In this document: positions 37,794 through 46,179 of the stretch, piece by piece
Layout: each line of letters opens with the position of its first letter
How positions within the stretch are numbered: the first letter of the stretch is position 1
Assembly: GCF_022347745.1 (NCBI RefSeq)
Contig: NZ_JAKRGC010000007.1
Span: 1-64,000, forward strand
Direction: 5' to 3'
DNA length: 64,000 nt
Source: Streptomyces sp. OfavH-34-F
Lineage (GTDB): Bacteria > Actinomycetota > Actinomycetes > Streptomycetales > Streptomycetaceae
The notes under the pieces: model-generated
What the model was told of the DNA's origin: nothing
Database searches by the model: none
Seen by the model: only the letters and a program-made list of their open reading frames with translations
Position numbers and translations under genes: made by a program

Positions 37794-38537
37794 CTACAGC
37801 ACCCCCGCGTCGCGCGCGGCCTCCAGCCACTGGGGGAACTCCTGGAGCAACTGGTCGAACAGCACGTCGTCGTGCACGGCCCCCGGCGTCCGGCCGGCGT
37901 GGAAGAAGCCGGCGTTGTCGACGACCCGGCGGGCCGGGACGGCGAGGGTGTCGAGTTTGCGCAGGAACGCGAACTCGTTGTCGTCGGGGTCGCCGAACCC
38001 GATGAACTGCCAGAACAGGGGCAGCCGGGCCGCCTTGCACAGGTACTTCTCGGCGGCCCGCCTGCTGGTCGGCCCGCCGTCGGTCTGGAAGACGACCAGC
38101 GCGGGAGCCGTGCTGCCGGAGGCGAGGTAGTGGTCGATGACCTCGTCCATCGCCCAGTGGTAGTTGGTGCGGCCCATGTGCCCGAGGTTCGCGTGCAGCT
38201 TGTCGACGTGCCCCCGGTGCCGGCCGAGCACCAGATCGGTGGAGCCGTCCACGTCCGTGGAGAAGAACACCACCGGGACGATGCCGTCGTCGTCGAGGTG
38301 AGCCGACAGCGACAACACCTGTTCGGCCAGGCGCTGCATGGTGCCGTCCCGGTAGTACGGCCGCATCGACCCGCTGCGGTCCAGCACCAGGTAGACGGCG
38401 GCCCGCGTCCCTTCCAGCCCGTGGTTCCGGACGCTGCTGCCCGCCGCCTCGTAGTGGGGCACCAGATCGGGCGCGTACTTGATCACCTTGGACAGGCTGA
38501 TGGCCGGAACGGACCCACGGCTGTTCGTTGAACTCAC
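37794..38537 (-). CDS. vWA-domain (TerF-like) protein
   Basis: 247 aa from GTG 38537, preceded by GATGGGAAC; the upstream frame to 38687 lacks a good site. ISLSKVIKYAPDLVPHYEAA precedes the vWA domain: VYLVLDRSGSMRPYY (MIDAS DxSxS), NYHWAMDEV and VVFQTDGGPTSRRAAEKYLC, IGFGDPDDNEFAFLRKLDTL. It is like the TerF/vWA-TerF proteins of tellurite-resistance and stress systems, which bind metal and partner proteins. No other ter genes are nearby. Confidence 0.85.
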   Translation of the reverse strand: MSSTNSRGSVPAISLSKVIKYAPDLVPHYEAAGSSVRNHGLEGTRAAVYLVLDRSGSMRPYYRDGTMQRLAEQVLSLSAHLDDDGIVPVVFFSTDVDGSTDLVLGRHRGHVDKLHANLGHMGRTNYHWAMDEVIDHYLASGSTAPALVVFQTDGGPTSRRAAEKYLCKAARLPLFWQFIGFGDPDDNEFAFLRKLDTLAVPARRVVDNAGFFHAGRTPGAVHDDVLFDQLLQEFPQWLEAARDAGVL

Positions 38538-38788
38538 GTTCCCATCTTGCCGGGGCCTCCCCGGTGGCGTGAACGGTTCGCCCGGACCGGAGCCGGTGGT
38601 CATGCGGGCGCGCACGGCCGCCCGGCCCGGCACTGACACAGCTGCTCGGTGAATTCCTGCGCGTGCGAAAAAAGGCATCTGCGCCACTCAATGGTGAACT
38701 TTGCCCCTATGTTCCTTGATTCCGGGCCGGGTTGGGAAGTGTGGCCGTGCTCCTCAAAGAGGCGCACGGCCAACCCAAGGAGAAGACC

Positions 38789-39343
38789 TTGAAGCGTGTC
38801 CCGTTCCGTCGGTCCGTCGGGCTGATGGCCGCCGTCGCGGCCCTCGTCGCAGGCCCGGCGCTGTCCGCTCACGCCGTGAACCCCACCGCCCCGAACCAGC
38901 AGCAGACCTACGCCGCGCAGGCGCGGGCCGCCGGCCTCACCGACCAGCAGGCCGGACAGCTCCAGCGGCAGGTGGACGCGATGCTCGCCCAGGAGCCCCG
39001 CGCCCGCCAGACCTCGGCGAACGCCCTCGACATCCCCGGCGGAACCGCCACGCTTCCCGTCCCCGGACAGACCGAAACCCGTAACCTGGCCCACCCGAAC
39101 GCGGCGCTGGCCTGCGCCAACGGGCACCTGTGCATCAGGGACGGCCGCGGCGTCGACTACGACTACTACTACTGCGGCTACTACGACTTCAACGGTGTCG
39201 GCGACGGCACCTTCAACAACAACCAGACCTCCGGCACCCGTGCCCGCTTCTACAACAGCGACGGCAGCGAACGCTGGTCCCACGTGGCCAAGGGCTCAGG
39301 CACCGCCTCCTGGACCCCGGTCTTCCACATCCGCCCCTGCTGA
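38789..39343 (+). CDS. Secreted peptidase-inhibitor I36-like protein
   Basis: 184 aa from TTG 38789 behind AAGGAG. Signal peptide residues 1-28 (SVGLMAAVAALVAGPALSAH). A helical Gln/Ala-rich spacer (QQQTYAAQARAAGLTDQQAG) precedes a Cys-stabilised beta domain: CANGHLCIRDGRGVDYDYYY, CGYYDFNGVGDG and FHIRPC, close to the I36/SMPI family. Likely inhibits proteases outside the cell. Followed by a hairpin terminator at 39351. Confidence 0.78.
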   Translation: MKRVPFRRSVGLMAAVAALVAGPALSAHAVNPTAPNQQQTYAAQARAAGLTDQQAGQLQRQVDAMLAQEPRARQTSANALDIPGGTATLPVPGQTETRNLAHPNAALACANGHLCIRDGRGVDYDYYYCGYYDFNGVGDGTFNNNQTSGTRARFYNSDGSERWSHVAKGSGTASWTPVFHIRPC

Positions 39344-39350
39344 AACCCGC

Positions 39351-39385
39351 GGCCTCCCCCACCGCCCCCGGTGGCGGGGGAGGCC
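39351..39385 (+). terminator. Terminator hairpin
   Basis: GGCCTCCCCC and GGGGGAGGCC arms with an inner ACCG/CGGT pairing, 7 bp after the I36-like stop. Confidence 0.7.
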
Positions 39386-39556
39386 CCTCCCGGTGGTGGG
39401 AGAGGCCCCGCCCCCCTCCCGACAGGGCCGGTCGGGGGATACCGGGGGTGCAGATTCGTTTCTGCATCATGCGTACGAGTGACAACGGGCCGGGAGGGAC
39501 GGAGTCGCGGGGGAAGATCGGCGCGGCAATCATCCCGTCAGCAGAAAGACCTGGTC

Positions 39557-39904
39557 ATGCGTCTGCGCTCCGGCCTCACCACCGTCCTCGGTGCCGCCCT
39601 GCTCGCCGTCACCGCCACCGCCGCCCCCGCTTCCGCCGCCACCGGCCAGTTCCGCTACGACTACGTGACCGTCGAGGGCTACGAGGCGTCGGGCTTCCTG
39701 AACAACCCCGAGGACGGGGTGTGCCTCAACCTGCCCGGCGTCGGCGAGGACAACCCCGAGCCGGCCCACTCCCCGAAGAACCGCACCGACGCCTGGGCCA
39801 TGGTGTTCAGCGAGGCGGACTGTCAGGGCGACGTGTTCCGGCTGCGCCCCTTCACCGGCGGCGCCGGCGAGCGGCTGAAGGTACGGTCCGTCGTCTTCGG
39901 CTGA
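39557..39904 (+). CDS. Small secreted protein, beta/gamma-crystallin-like
   Basis: 115 aa from ATG 39557. Signal peptide residues 1-27 (LTTVLGAALLAVTATAAPAS). The mature part (FRYDYVTVEGYEASGFLNNP, VCLNLPGVGEDN, MVFSEADCQGDVFRLRPFTG, RSVVFG) has two Cys and a crystallin-like Greek-key pattern. Function unknown; the third small secreted protein of this kind in the window. Confidence 0.68.
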   Translation: MRLRSGLTTVLGAALLAVTATAAPASAATGQFRYDYVTVEGYEASGFLNNPEDGVCLNLPGVGEDNPEPAHSPKNRTDAWAMVFSEADCQGDVFRLRPFTGGAGERLKVRSVVFG

Positions 39905-40027
39905 CCGGCGGCCCGACCCCGGGCAGGGGCCCGGCGGGACGTACGCGGGGCGGCGGACTCCTCCGGGAGCCGGCCCCGTTCCCGCAGCGGCCCCGGCCCG
40001 CCCCGCCTCACCCCCTCTGCTCGATAA

Positions 40028-40070
40028 AAGAACGGGGACTGTTCTTATTGCGAAGGCACTCCGCTAGGGT
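40028..40070 (+). promoter_or_regulatory. Operator and -10 of the fumarylacetoacetase operon
   Basis: AAGAAC (40028-40033) and GTTCTT (40041-40046) form a perfect 6-bp dyad with a 7-bp spacer, just upstream of a TAGGGT -10 (40065-40070). The GTG at 40077 is six bases after it, so the operon starts leaderless. The operon's own IclR protein is the natural candidate to bind the dyad. Confidence 0.55.
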
Positions 40071-40076
40071 GCGGAT

Positions 40077-40922
40077 GTGCCCCTCCCTCTCGCCTTCCGC
40101 CGTCTCGTGGACGACGCCGCCGTCTTCCCGCCCGGCCTGGCCCCGCTCCCGCAGGCCGTCGCCGCGCACGCCGAACACCTCGCGTCCGCCCACGCCGGTC
40201 TCGTCGGCCCCTTCGTCATCGGCGCGGACCGGCTCGGCGAGCTGACCGACCTCGCCGGACCCGACCTGTACCCCGACGGCATGCGGGTCAGCGTCGTGAC
40301 CGGGTCCGCCGCCGTCCCGGCCGTCCTGGCCACCCTCGCCGCGAGCGACCGCCTCGTCCTCGCCGCGCTGGAGGTCAAACCGGACCCCGCGCGCCCCCTG
40401 CGCCCCCAGCTCGACGCCCTGGCCGCCCTCGACCTGCCCGGCGCCGTGTACATCGAGGCCCCGCGCCCCGGCGCGCCCGCGTGGGAGCAGGCCCTCGCCT
40501 CCGCCGTACGCCACGGCTTCCGGCTGAAGTTCCGTACCGGAGGCACCGAGGCCACCGCGTTCCCCAGCGAGGACGAGGTGGCGGCGTGGATCACCGACAC
40601 CGTCGCCGCGGGCATCGCCTTCAAATGCACCGCGGGGCTCCACCACGCCGTCCGGCACACCGCCCCCGCCACCGGCTTCGAGCACCACGGCTACCTCAAC
40701 GTGCTCCTCGCCACGGCGCGCGCCTGCGCCGGGGCGCCCCGCCCCGTCGTCCGCGCGGCCCTCACCGAACGCGACCCGGAGGCGCTGGCCCGCGCGGTCA
40801 CCGCGCTCCCGCCCGCCGAAACCGTCGCGGCGCGGGCGGCCTTCACCTCGTACGGGTCCTGCAGCGTGCTCGAACCGCTGGAGGACCTCGCCGCCCTGGG
40901 CCTCCTCGACCCGACCGCCTGA
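40077..40922 (+). CDS. Conserved protein linked to fumarylacetoacetase, function unknown
   Basis: 281 aa from GTG 40077, probably leaderless. It begins LPLAFRRLVDDAAVFPPGLA and contains VYIEAPRPGAPAWEQALASA, FRLKFRTGGTEATAFPSEDE and IAFKCTAGLHHAVRHTAPAT, alternating strand-helix units that suggest a TIM-barrel-like fold (a guess). Conserved-looking Lys, Arg, His and Glu in these motifs suggest an enzyme. It is first in the operon with fahA and its IclR regulator, so a step near tyrosine or aromatic catabolism is plausible. I cannot name the reaction. Confidence 0.7.
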   Translation: MPLPLAFRRLVDDAAVFPPGLAPLPQAVAAHAEHLASAHAGLVGPFVIGADRLGELTDLAGPDLYPDGMRVSVVTGSAAVPAVLATLAASDRLVLAALEVKPDPARPLRPQLDALAALDLPGAVYIEAPRPGAPAWEQALASAVRHGFRLKFRTGGTEATAFPSEDEVAAWITDTVAAGIAFKCTAGLHHAVRHTAPATGFEHHGYLNVLLATARACAGAPRPVVRAALTERDPEALARAVTALPPAETVAARAAFTSYGSCSVLEPLEDLAALGLLDPTA

Positions 40923-40972
40923 CAGCCGCCCGACCGCCGCAACCCGCTTCCCGTCACCGAAGGGCTCCACAC

Positions 40973-42205
40973 ATGCACGCTCACCCCGACACCTGGGTCG
41001 ACGCCGCGGCCGGCAGCGGTTACGACATCGACAACCTCCCGTACGCCGTCTTCTCCACCACCGGTACCACCCCCCGCATCGGCGTCCGGATCGGCGACCA
41101 CGTCCTCGACCTCGGGGCCGCGGCCACCGCCCTGCGCCCCGACTGGACGCCGCTGCTCGACGCCCCCGCGCTCAACCCGCTCATGGCCGCAGGACCCGCC
41201 ACCTGGGCCGCGGTCCGCGCCTGGGCCACCGAACTGCTCACCGACACCGCGCACCGCGACCGCGTCCGGCTCGTGCCGCTGGCCGACGTCACCCTCCACC
41301 TGCCCTTCGAGGTCGGCGACTACGTCGACTACTACGCGTCCGTGGACCACGCCACCAACGTCGGCCGGATCTTCCGCCCCGACGGCGACGCCCTGATGCC
41401 CAACTGGCGCCACCTGCCGGTCGCGTACCACGGGCGCGCCGGCTCCATCGTCGTCTCCGGCACCCCCGTCCACCGCCCCGCCGGACAGCGCAAGGCCCCC
41501 ACCGACCCGGCGCCCACCTTCGGCCCGTCGCTGCGCCTGGACATCGAGGCCGAACTCGGCTTCGTCGTCGGCCGCACCGTCCCGCTCGGACAGCGCGTCT
41601 CCACCGCCGAGTTCACCGACACCGTCTTCGGCGTCACCGGCGTCAACGACTGGTCCTCGCGCGACATCCAGGCGTGGGAGTACGTGCCGCTGGGCCCCAA
41701 CCTCGGCAAGTCCTTCGCGACCACCGTCAGTGCCTGGGTCACCCCGCTCGCCGCTCTCGAACACGCCCGCACCGAACTCCCCGGACAGGAGCCCGCCGTC
41801 CTGCCCTACCTGCGCGAACAGGGCCCGTCCGGCTACGACATCGACGTCGAGATCGAGGTCAACGGCACCGTCGTCTCGCGCCCCCCGTACGCCTCCATGT
41901 ACTGGTCGCCCGCGCAGATGCTCGCCCACCTCACCGTCAACGGCGCCTCCCTGCGCGTCGGCGACTTCTACGCGTCGGGCACCATCTCCGGGCCGGAGAA
42001 GGAGCAGCGCGGCTCGTTCCTGGAGCTGTCCTGGGGCGGCCGGGAGACCTGGAAGGCCGGCGGCGAGGAGCGCACCTTCCTCCAGGACGGCGACGAGGTC
42101 GTCCTGCGCTACTCGGCCCCCGGCGCGCGCGGCCGCATCGGCCTGGGCGAGGTCCGCGGCACCATCCTCCCCACGATCGAGCCGCTGCCGGACGAGACCC
42201 CGTGA
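40973..42205 (+). CDS. fahA: Fumarylacetoacetase
   Basis: 410 aa, the usual size. The N-terminal SH3-like domain (residues 1-110; FSTTGTTPRIGVRIGDHVLD) precedes the catalytic domain: DYVDYYASVDHATNVGRIFR (catalytic His and metal Asp), LDIEAELGFVVG (metal Glu), GVNDWSSRDIQAWEYVPLGP (metal Asp, Lys region) and SGTISGPEKEQRGSFLELSW. It splits fumarylacetoacetate to fumarate and acetoacetate (EC 3.7.1.2), the last step of tyrosine degradation. It lies 50 bp after the unknown gene and its stop overlaps the IclR start (GTGA). Confidence 0.93.
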   Translation: MHAHPDTWVDAAAGSGYDIDNLPYAVFSTTGTTPRIGVRIGDHVLDLGAAATALRPDWTPLLDAPALNPLMAAGPATWAAVRAWATELLTDTAHRDRVRLVPLADVTLHLPFEVGDYVDYYASVDHATNVGRIFRPDGDALMPNWRHLPVAYHGRAGSIVVSGTPVHRPAGQRKAPTDPAPTFGPSLRLDIEAELGFVVGRTVPLGQRVSTAEFTDTVFGVTGVNDWSSRDIQAWEYVPLGPNLGKSFATTVSAWVTPLAALEHARTELPGQEPAVLPYLREQGPSGYDIDVEIEVNGTVVSRPPYASMYWSPAQMLAHLTVNGASLRVGDFYASGTISGPEKEQRGSFLELSWGGRETWKAGGEERTFLQDGDEVVLRYSAPGARGRIGLGEVRGTILPTIEPLPDETP

Positions 42206-42891
42206 CCCCACCCAACGAGCCCGAGGGCGGCGGCTCGCAGACCCTGGAACGCGGACTCGCGATCCTCGTCGAACTGGGCCGCCACCCCGAAGGACTGAAC
42301 ACCAGCCAGGTGGCGGCGGCCACGGGCTTCCACCGCTCCATCGCGCACCGCCTGCTCGTCTCCCTGCACCGGACCGGGTTCGCCGCACGCGACGACGACG
42401 GCCGCTACACGGTGGGCCCGGTCGTGCCCGGCCTCGTCGGCGCGCCCGGCCCCAGCCTGCGTACCGTCGCCGAACCCGTCCTCCAGCGCCTCGCCCGCCG
42501 GCTCGACGCCACCGCCAGCCTGGTCGAGGCCGTCGGCAGCGTCGCCGTCACCACGCTCGTCGCCGAACCTCCCACGGACGGGCCCCTGTTCTGGTACCGC
42601 AAGGGCAGCCGCGACCCCCTCGACCACGGCTCCGGCGGCCTGGCCGCCCTGGCCTCCGGCCCCCCGCGCGCCGCCGAACCCGACCGCGTCCAGGCCATCC
42701 GCGAAGCCGGCCACGTCATCACCCACGGCGAGGTCAACCCCGGCGCCCACGGCGTCGCCGCCCCCCTCCCCGGCTGGCCGGTCCGCGCCGCGATCAACGT
42801 CGTCACCTCGGACCCCGGCCTCGCCGAACGGGCGATCCCCCACGTACGGGAGGCCGCCGCGGCCATCGGCGTCCCGGGCGACCACCTCTGA
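42202..42891 (+). CDS. IclR-family regulator of the fah operon
   Basis: 229 aa from GTG 42202. Winged HTH: SQTLERGLAILVELGRHPEG, LNTSQVAAATGFHRSIAHRL, LVSLHRTGFA. The effector domain (about residues 80-225) keeps the LGR-like ligand shell (LQRLARRLDATASLVEAVGS, APLPGWPVRAAINVV). Its place as last gene of a catabolic operon with a GTGA overlap suggests it senses a tyrosine-pathway intermediate and binds AAGAAC-N7-GTTCTT at 40028-40046. Shorter than most IclR proteins (about 250 aa). Confidence 0.88.
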   Translation: MTPPNEPEGGGSQTLERGLAILVELGRHPEGLNTSQVAAATGFHRSIAHRLLVSLHRTGFAARDDDGRYTVGPVVPGLVGAPGPSLRTVAEPVLQRLARRLDATASLVEAVGSVAVTTLVAEPPTDGPLFWYRKGSRDPLDHGSGGLAALASGPPRAAEPDRVQAIREAGHVITHGEVNPGAHGVAAPLPGWPVRAAINVVTSDPGLAERAIPHVREAAAAIGVPGDHL

Positions 42892-42919
42892 ACCCGCAAG
42901 CGCGCCGGGGCGCGGCCCC

Positions 42920-44083
42920 TCAGCGCACGGGCGCCGGGTCCGCCGACGGCCGCACCGGGGTGCCGCAGACGCCGGCGCCCCCGCAGGGCTCCGCCGCGCC
43001 CCGACCCGCCGGGGCGGCGGTCAGGGGGACGCCGTTGGCGCGCAGGGTCTCCCGCAGGTTCAGGATCAGCGAGAACACCTCGTGGTTGCGGTCCTCGCCC
43101 TGCTCGTCCCAGGCCCGCTGCTCCGCCTCGACCGCCGTCCGGTCCTGGGCGAAGATGCGCTCGGTGAACCGCCTGATGAGGGGGGCGGCCAGGGTGAGCG
43201 CGCCGGGGACACGGGGCTTCCTGATCATGAGGTGGCCGTAGACGCGGCAGGCGCGCTGGTCGGCGCCCACGGGCACGTACACCGCCCACAGGCTGAAGAC
43301 CGGCCGGGCGGCGCCCTCCGGCAGCAGTTCCAGGGTCTGGTACGGATACTCCGTGCGAATGGTCATCACATCGCTGGAGCCGCCCGAGATCCCCTCGGCC
43401 GCCAGCACGCTCGCTCCGGCGTCGCGCCTGCCCCCGGTGTGCGTGAAGAGGTAGCGGGCCTCCACCGAACGGGCGTCGCCGTCGTGGCCGAGGAGTTCCG
43501 GACGGAGCCGGCCCACGACGCCCTGGTGCAGGAACTGGTGGTTCATGTCCAGCAGGTTCTCGTGCATGAACGAGTAGTGGCAGCGGACGGTCCGGGCGTA
43601 CGTCAGCGTCTTGTAGTGCGGCGAGCCGTACGCCGGCAGCATCGGCAACGGGGTCGCCTCCGCCTTCTCCGGGTCGCCGGGGAAGACGAACACCAGGCCG
43701 TACGCCTCCCGTACGGGATAGCCGCGCACCCCGCGCGGCGGCCTGCGGTCGTCCTTCGTCAGATACGGGATCTGCGAGATGCGGCCGTCGCCGCGGTACG
43801 CCCACGCGTGGTACCGGCACCGGAGCACGTCGCCTTCCACGACGCCCATGCTCAGCGGTACCTGCCGGTGCGCGCACCGGTCCTCCAGCGCGTGGACGGC
43901 GCCGCTCCGCCCCCGGTAGAGCGCGATCCGCTCCCCGGCGAACACGGCCGGGACCACCTTCCCGGCCCGCACCTCCCCGGCCCGCGCCACGGGATACCAG
44001 TGGTCCGGGTGCGCGCCGACGCGCCGCAGGTCCACCGCGCCGCAGGCCTCCCGGTCCCTCGCGTCCGCGTCGGTCTCGTTCAT
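42920..44083 (-). CDS. Rieske-type non-haem iron oxygenase
   Basis: 387 aa. The Rieske 2Fe-2S site is C70-x-H72 (DRCAHRQVPL) and C89-x2-H92 (LRCRYHAWAYRGDG). The catalytic domain shows NLLDMNHQFLHQG with the mononuclear iron His residues and continues with the helix-grip fold to about residue 345. The group resembles PaO/VanA/choline-monooxygenase-like oxygenases. No ferredoxin or reductase gene is adjacent, so electrons come from elsewhere. The tail (residues 355-387) holds CGGAGVCGTP with two extra Cys and is low complexity. GGGAGAA precedes the ATG. Substrate unknown. Confidence 0.88.
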   Translation of the reverse strand: MNETDADARDREACGAVDLRRVGAHPDHWYPVARAGEVRAGKVVPAVFAGERIALYRGRSGAVHALEDRCAHRQVPLSMGVVEGDVLRCRYHAWAYRGDGRISQIPYLTKDDRRPPRGVRGYPVREAYGLVFVFPGDPEKAEATPLPMLPAYGSPHYKTLTYARTVRCHYSFMHENLLDMNHQFLHQGVVGRLRPELLGHDGDARSVEARYLFTHTGGRRDAGASVLAAEGISGGSSDVMTIRTEYPYQTLELLPEGAARPVFSLWAVYVPVGADQRACRVYGHLMIRKPRVPGALTLAAPLIRRFTERIFAQDRTAVEAEQRAWDEQGEDRNHEVFSLILNLRETLRANGVPLTAAPAGRGAAEPCGGAGVCGTPVRPSADPAPVR

Positions 44084-44278
44084 GGTTCTCCCTCACAGCT
44101 GGGTCGGCGGCGGCCCTCCTCATCCTGTCCGCGCCCGCCCCGGCTGCCCTTTCAAGCGCGTCCGGACCAGTGAACGGGGCCCTCGGCCGTTAACGCGACG
44201 CCTCCTTCTTCACCCTTTCGGCTGCAAACAGGCCGCCCCCTCTTCACCGACCGGGCCCGGCCTGCCGACACCCGGAGC

Positions 44279-45454
44279 ATGATGACTTCCCCTTCACGGC
44301 GTTCCAGGGCGCTGGCCGCTGCGGCCGCCGCCGTGTGCGTCGCCACGATCACGGGTACAGGGCCGGCCTCCGCGTCCGGGAGCGCGCCGGCCGCCGCCGA
44401 GGCACCGCTGCTGGTGTCGGTGGGCGACAGCTTCATCTCCGGTGAGGCGGGGCGCTGGGCCGGCAACAGCAACGAGAGCGGCAAGGGCCGGGCCGGCACC
44501 GACCGGGCCTGGGACGCGGCCACCGGCACCACCGACCCGCACCGCGTCTACGGCGCCTCCTACGACGACGGGTGCAACCGCTCCGACGTGGCCGAGGTCC
44601 GGTCCGTCACCCTCGACGTCCGCCGCCTCAACCTCGCCTGCTCGGGCGCGACGTCCACGGCGGTCCTGCTGCCCGAGAACGGCGGGGAGCCGTTCAAGGG
44701 AGAGCCCTCGCAGGCCGGGCAGCTGCGCGACGCGGTGGACGGGCAGCAGGTGCGTGCCGTCGTCGTGTCCATCGGCGGCAACGACCTCGGCTTCTCCGGC
44801 ATCATCACCGACTGCGCGAAGAAGTTCCTCAAGCCCTTCGGCAAGTCCCCGTGCGCGCCCGGCGCCTCCGAGAAGGTCGCCGAACGCCTGCCCGCCGTAC
44901 GGCAGGCGGCCGTCGACACCCTCACCGATGTGAGGACCGCCCTGCGCCGCGCGGGACACCCGGACGGCTCCTACCGGCTCGTCCTCCAGTCCTACCCGTC
45001 CCCGCTCCCCGACGCCGCCCGCGTCCGCTACCCCGGCGAGAAGTACGACCGCCTCACCACCGGCGGCTGCCCCTTCTTCGACCAGGACCTCACCTGGGCG
45101 CACGACGACCTGGTCCCCGCGATCAGCGCGGTCCTGGCCGAGGCCGCCGAGGAGGGCGGCGCCGAGTTCCTCGACCTCTCCCGGTCCTTCGAGGGGCGCG
45201 AAGTGTGCTCCGCCACCACCCGGCACGCCGACCTCGCGCACCCGCCCAGCGGCCGCACCAGCGAGTGGGTCCGCTTCGCGACCAGCGGCCTGGGCCAGGG
45301 GGAGCGTCAGGAGTCCCTGCACCCCAACAGCTTCGGCCAGCAGGCCCTCGGTACCTGCCTCACCCTCCAGCTCCGCCGGCCCGCCGGTGACCACCGCTGC
45401 ACCAACACCGCCGGAGAGGGCCCCGAGGAGATGAACCTGAGCCCCCTCGGCTGA
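44279..45454 (+). CDS. Secreted SGNH-family hydrolase
   Basis: 391 aa. Signal peptide residues 1-32 (ALAAAAAAVCVATITGTGPA). Block I: LLVSVGDSFISGEAGRW (catalytic Ser in GDSF); block II: LNLACSGATS; block III: VVSIGGNDLGFSGI (oxyanion Asn); block V: SLHPNSFGQQ (catalytic His). Several Cys pairs. Different subgroup from the lipase at 19549, nearer to SGNH esterases that deacylate glycans or lipids. Monocistronic, with a terminator-like hairpin at 45535. Confidence 0.87.
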   Translation: MMTSPSRRSRALAAAAAAVCVATITGTGPASASGSAPAAAEAPLLVSVGDSFISGEAGRWAGNSNESGKGRAGTDRAWDAATGTTDPHRVYGASYDDGCNRSDVAEVRSVTLDVRRLNLACSGATSTAVLLPENGGEPFKGEPSQAGQLRDAVDGQQVRAVVVSIGGNDLGFSGIITDCAKKFLKPFGKSPCAPGASEKVAERLPAVRQAAVDTLTDVRTALRRAGHPDGSYRLVLQSYPSPLPDAARVRYPGEKYDRLTTGGCPFFDQDLTWAHDDLVPAISAVLAEAAEEGGAEFLDLSRSFEGREVCSATTRHADLAHPPSGRTSEWVRFATSGLGQGERQESLHPNSFGQQALGTCLTLQLRRPAGDHRCTNTAGEGPEEMNLSPLG

Positions 45455-45534
45455 CACCGGCAGGGTGTCCGCGCGCGACGCCCCGCCTCGCCGGCACCGT
45501 GACCGCCCGCCGCCCGCCGGCCGGGACGCACGGA

Positions 45535-45572
45535 ACCGGACTCGCGCGGTGGTGATCGCGTACGAGTCCGGT
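45535..45572. terminator. Bidirectional terminator
   Basis: ACCGGACTCG and CGAGTCCGGT form a perfect 10-bp stem, 18-base loop, between convergent genes. Confidence 0.65.
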
Positions 45573-45604
45573 CCGGTCGTGTCCGGTGCCGGGGGCTGTC
45601 GGGC

Positions 45605-46135
45605 TCAGGCGGCGCGGGCCGCCGGGCCGCTCCCGGTGGCCCCCGCCGGGTCCGGTTCCCGCTTCCGCCACAGCGTGCCGCGGAGATCGGTGCCGCGGAC
45701 GAGCTGGATGCGCCACGGGGCGATCCGCAGCACGTGGTAGCCCGGATCGCCGGGGCCGCCCCGCCAGTAGCGGACCGGGTCGTAGCCCACGCCCGGCGGG
45801 CCGCCGCGCTGGTACAGCCGCCAGGCGTGGAGCCTGGACTCCTCGTCCTCGGCCCAGGTCGAGACGCTGTCCACGAAGACTGCGTTCTGGCGAGGGCTCC
45901 AGTAGGCGTACGTCGTGTGCGGGTTGTTCGCCAGGTGCGCGCTCTTCACCGGGGTGCGGTACGAGGCGAGCCAGCCCACCGGCACCCCGTCGACGATCTC
46001 CCACACGGGCAGCAGCACACGGGCGCGCGGGCGCTGTTCGCGGTCGACGGTGACCATCGTGGCGTACTTGATCTCGCGGACGTAGTCGAGGAAGGTGCCT
46101 TCGATCTCGGAGAACTCGCTGACGATTCGGGTCAT
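45605..46135 (-). CDS. Pyridoxamine 5'-phosphate oxidase-like FMN/F420-binding protein
   Basis: 176 aa. Split-barrel fold: FLDYVREIKYATMVTVDREQ, RPRARVLLPVWEIVDGVPVG, WLASYRTPVKSAHLANNPHT, TYAYWSPRQNAVFV and IQLVRGTDLRGTLWR. The family binds FMN or F420 and reduces small molecules. It follows the MFS gene on the same strand (44-bp gap), so the exporter and reductase may act on the same compound. Confidence 0.8.
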   Translation of the reverse strand: MTRIVSEFSEIEGTFLDYVREIKYATMVTVDREQRPRARVLLPVWEIVDGVPVGWLASYRTPVKSAHLANNPHTTYAYWSPRQNAVFVDSVSTWAEDEESRLHAWRLYQRGGPPGVGYDPVRYWRGGPGDPGYHVLRIAPWRIQLVRGTDLRGTLWRKREPDPAGATGSGPAARAA

Positions 46136-46179
46136 GGGCCTGTCCTTTCGCTGGTTGCCGGGGTCCTGCCGGGGCGGGG

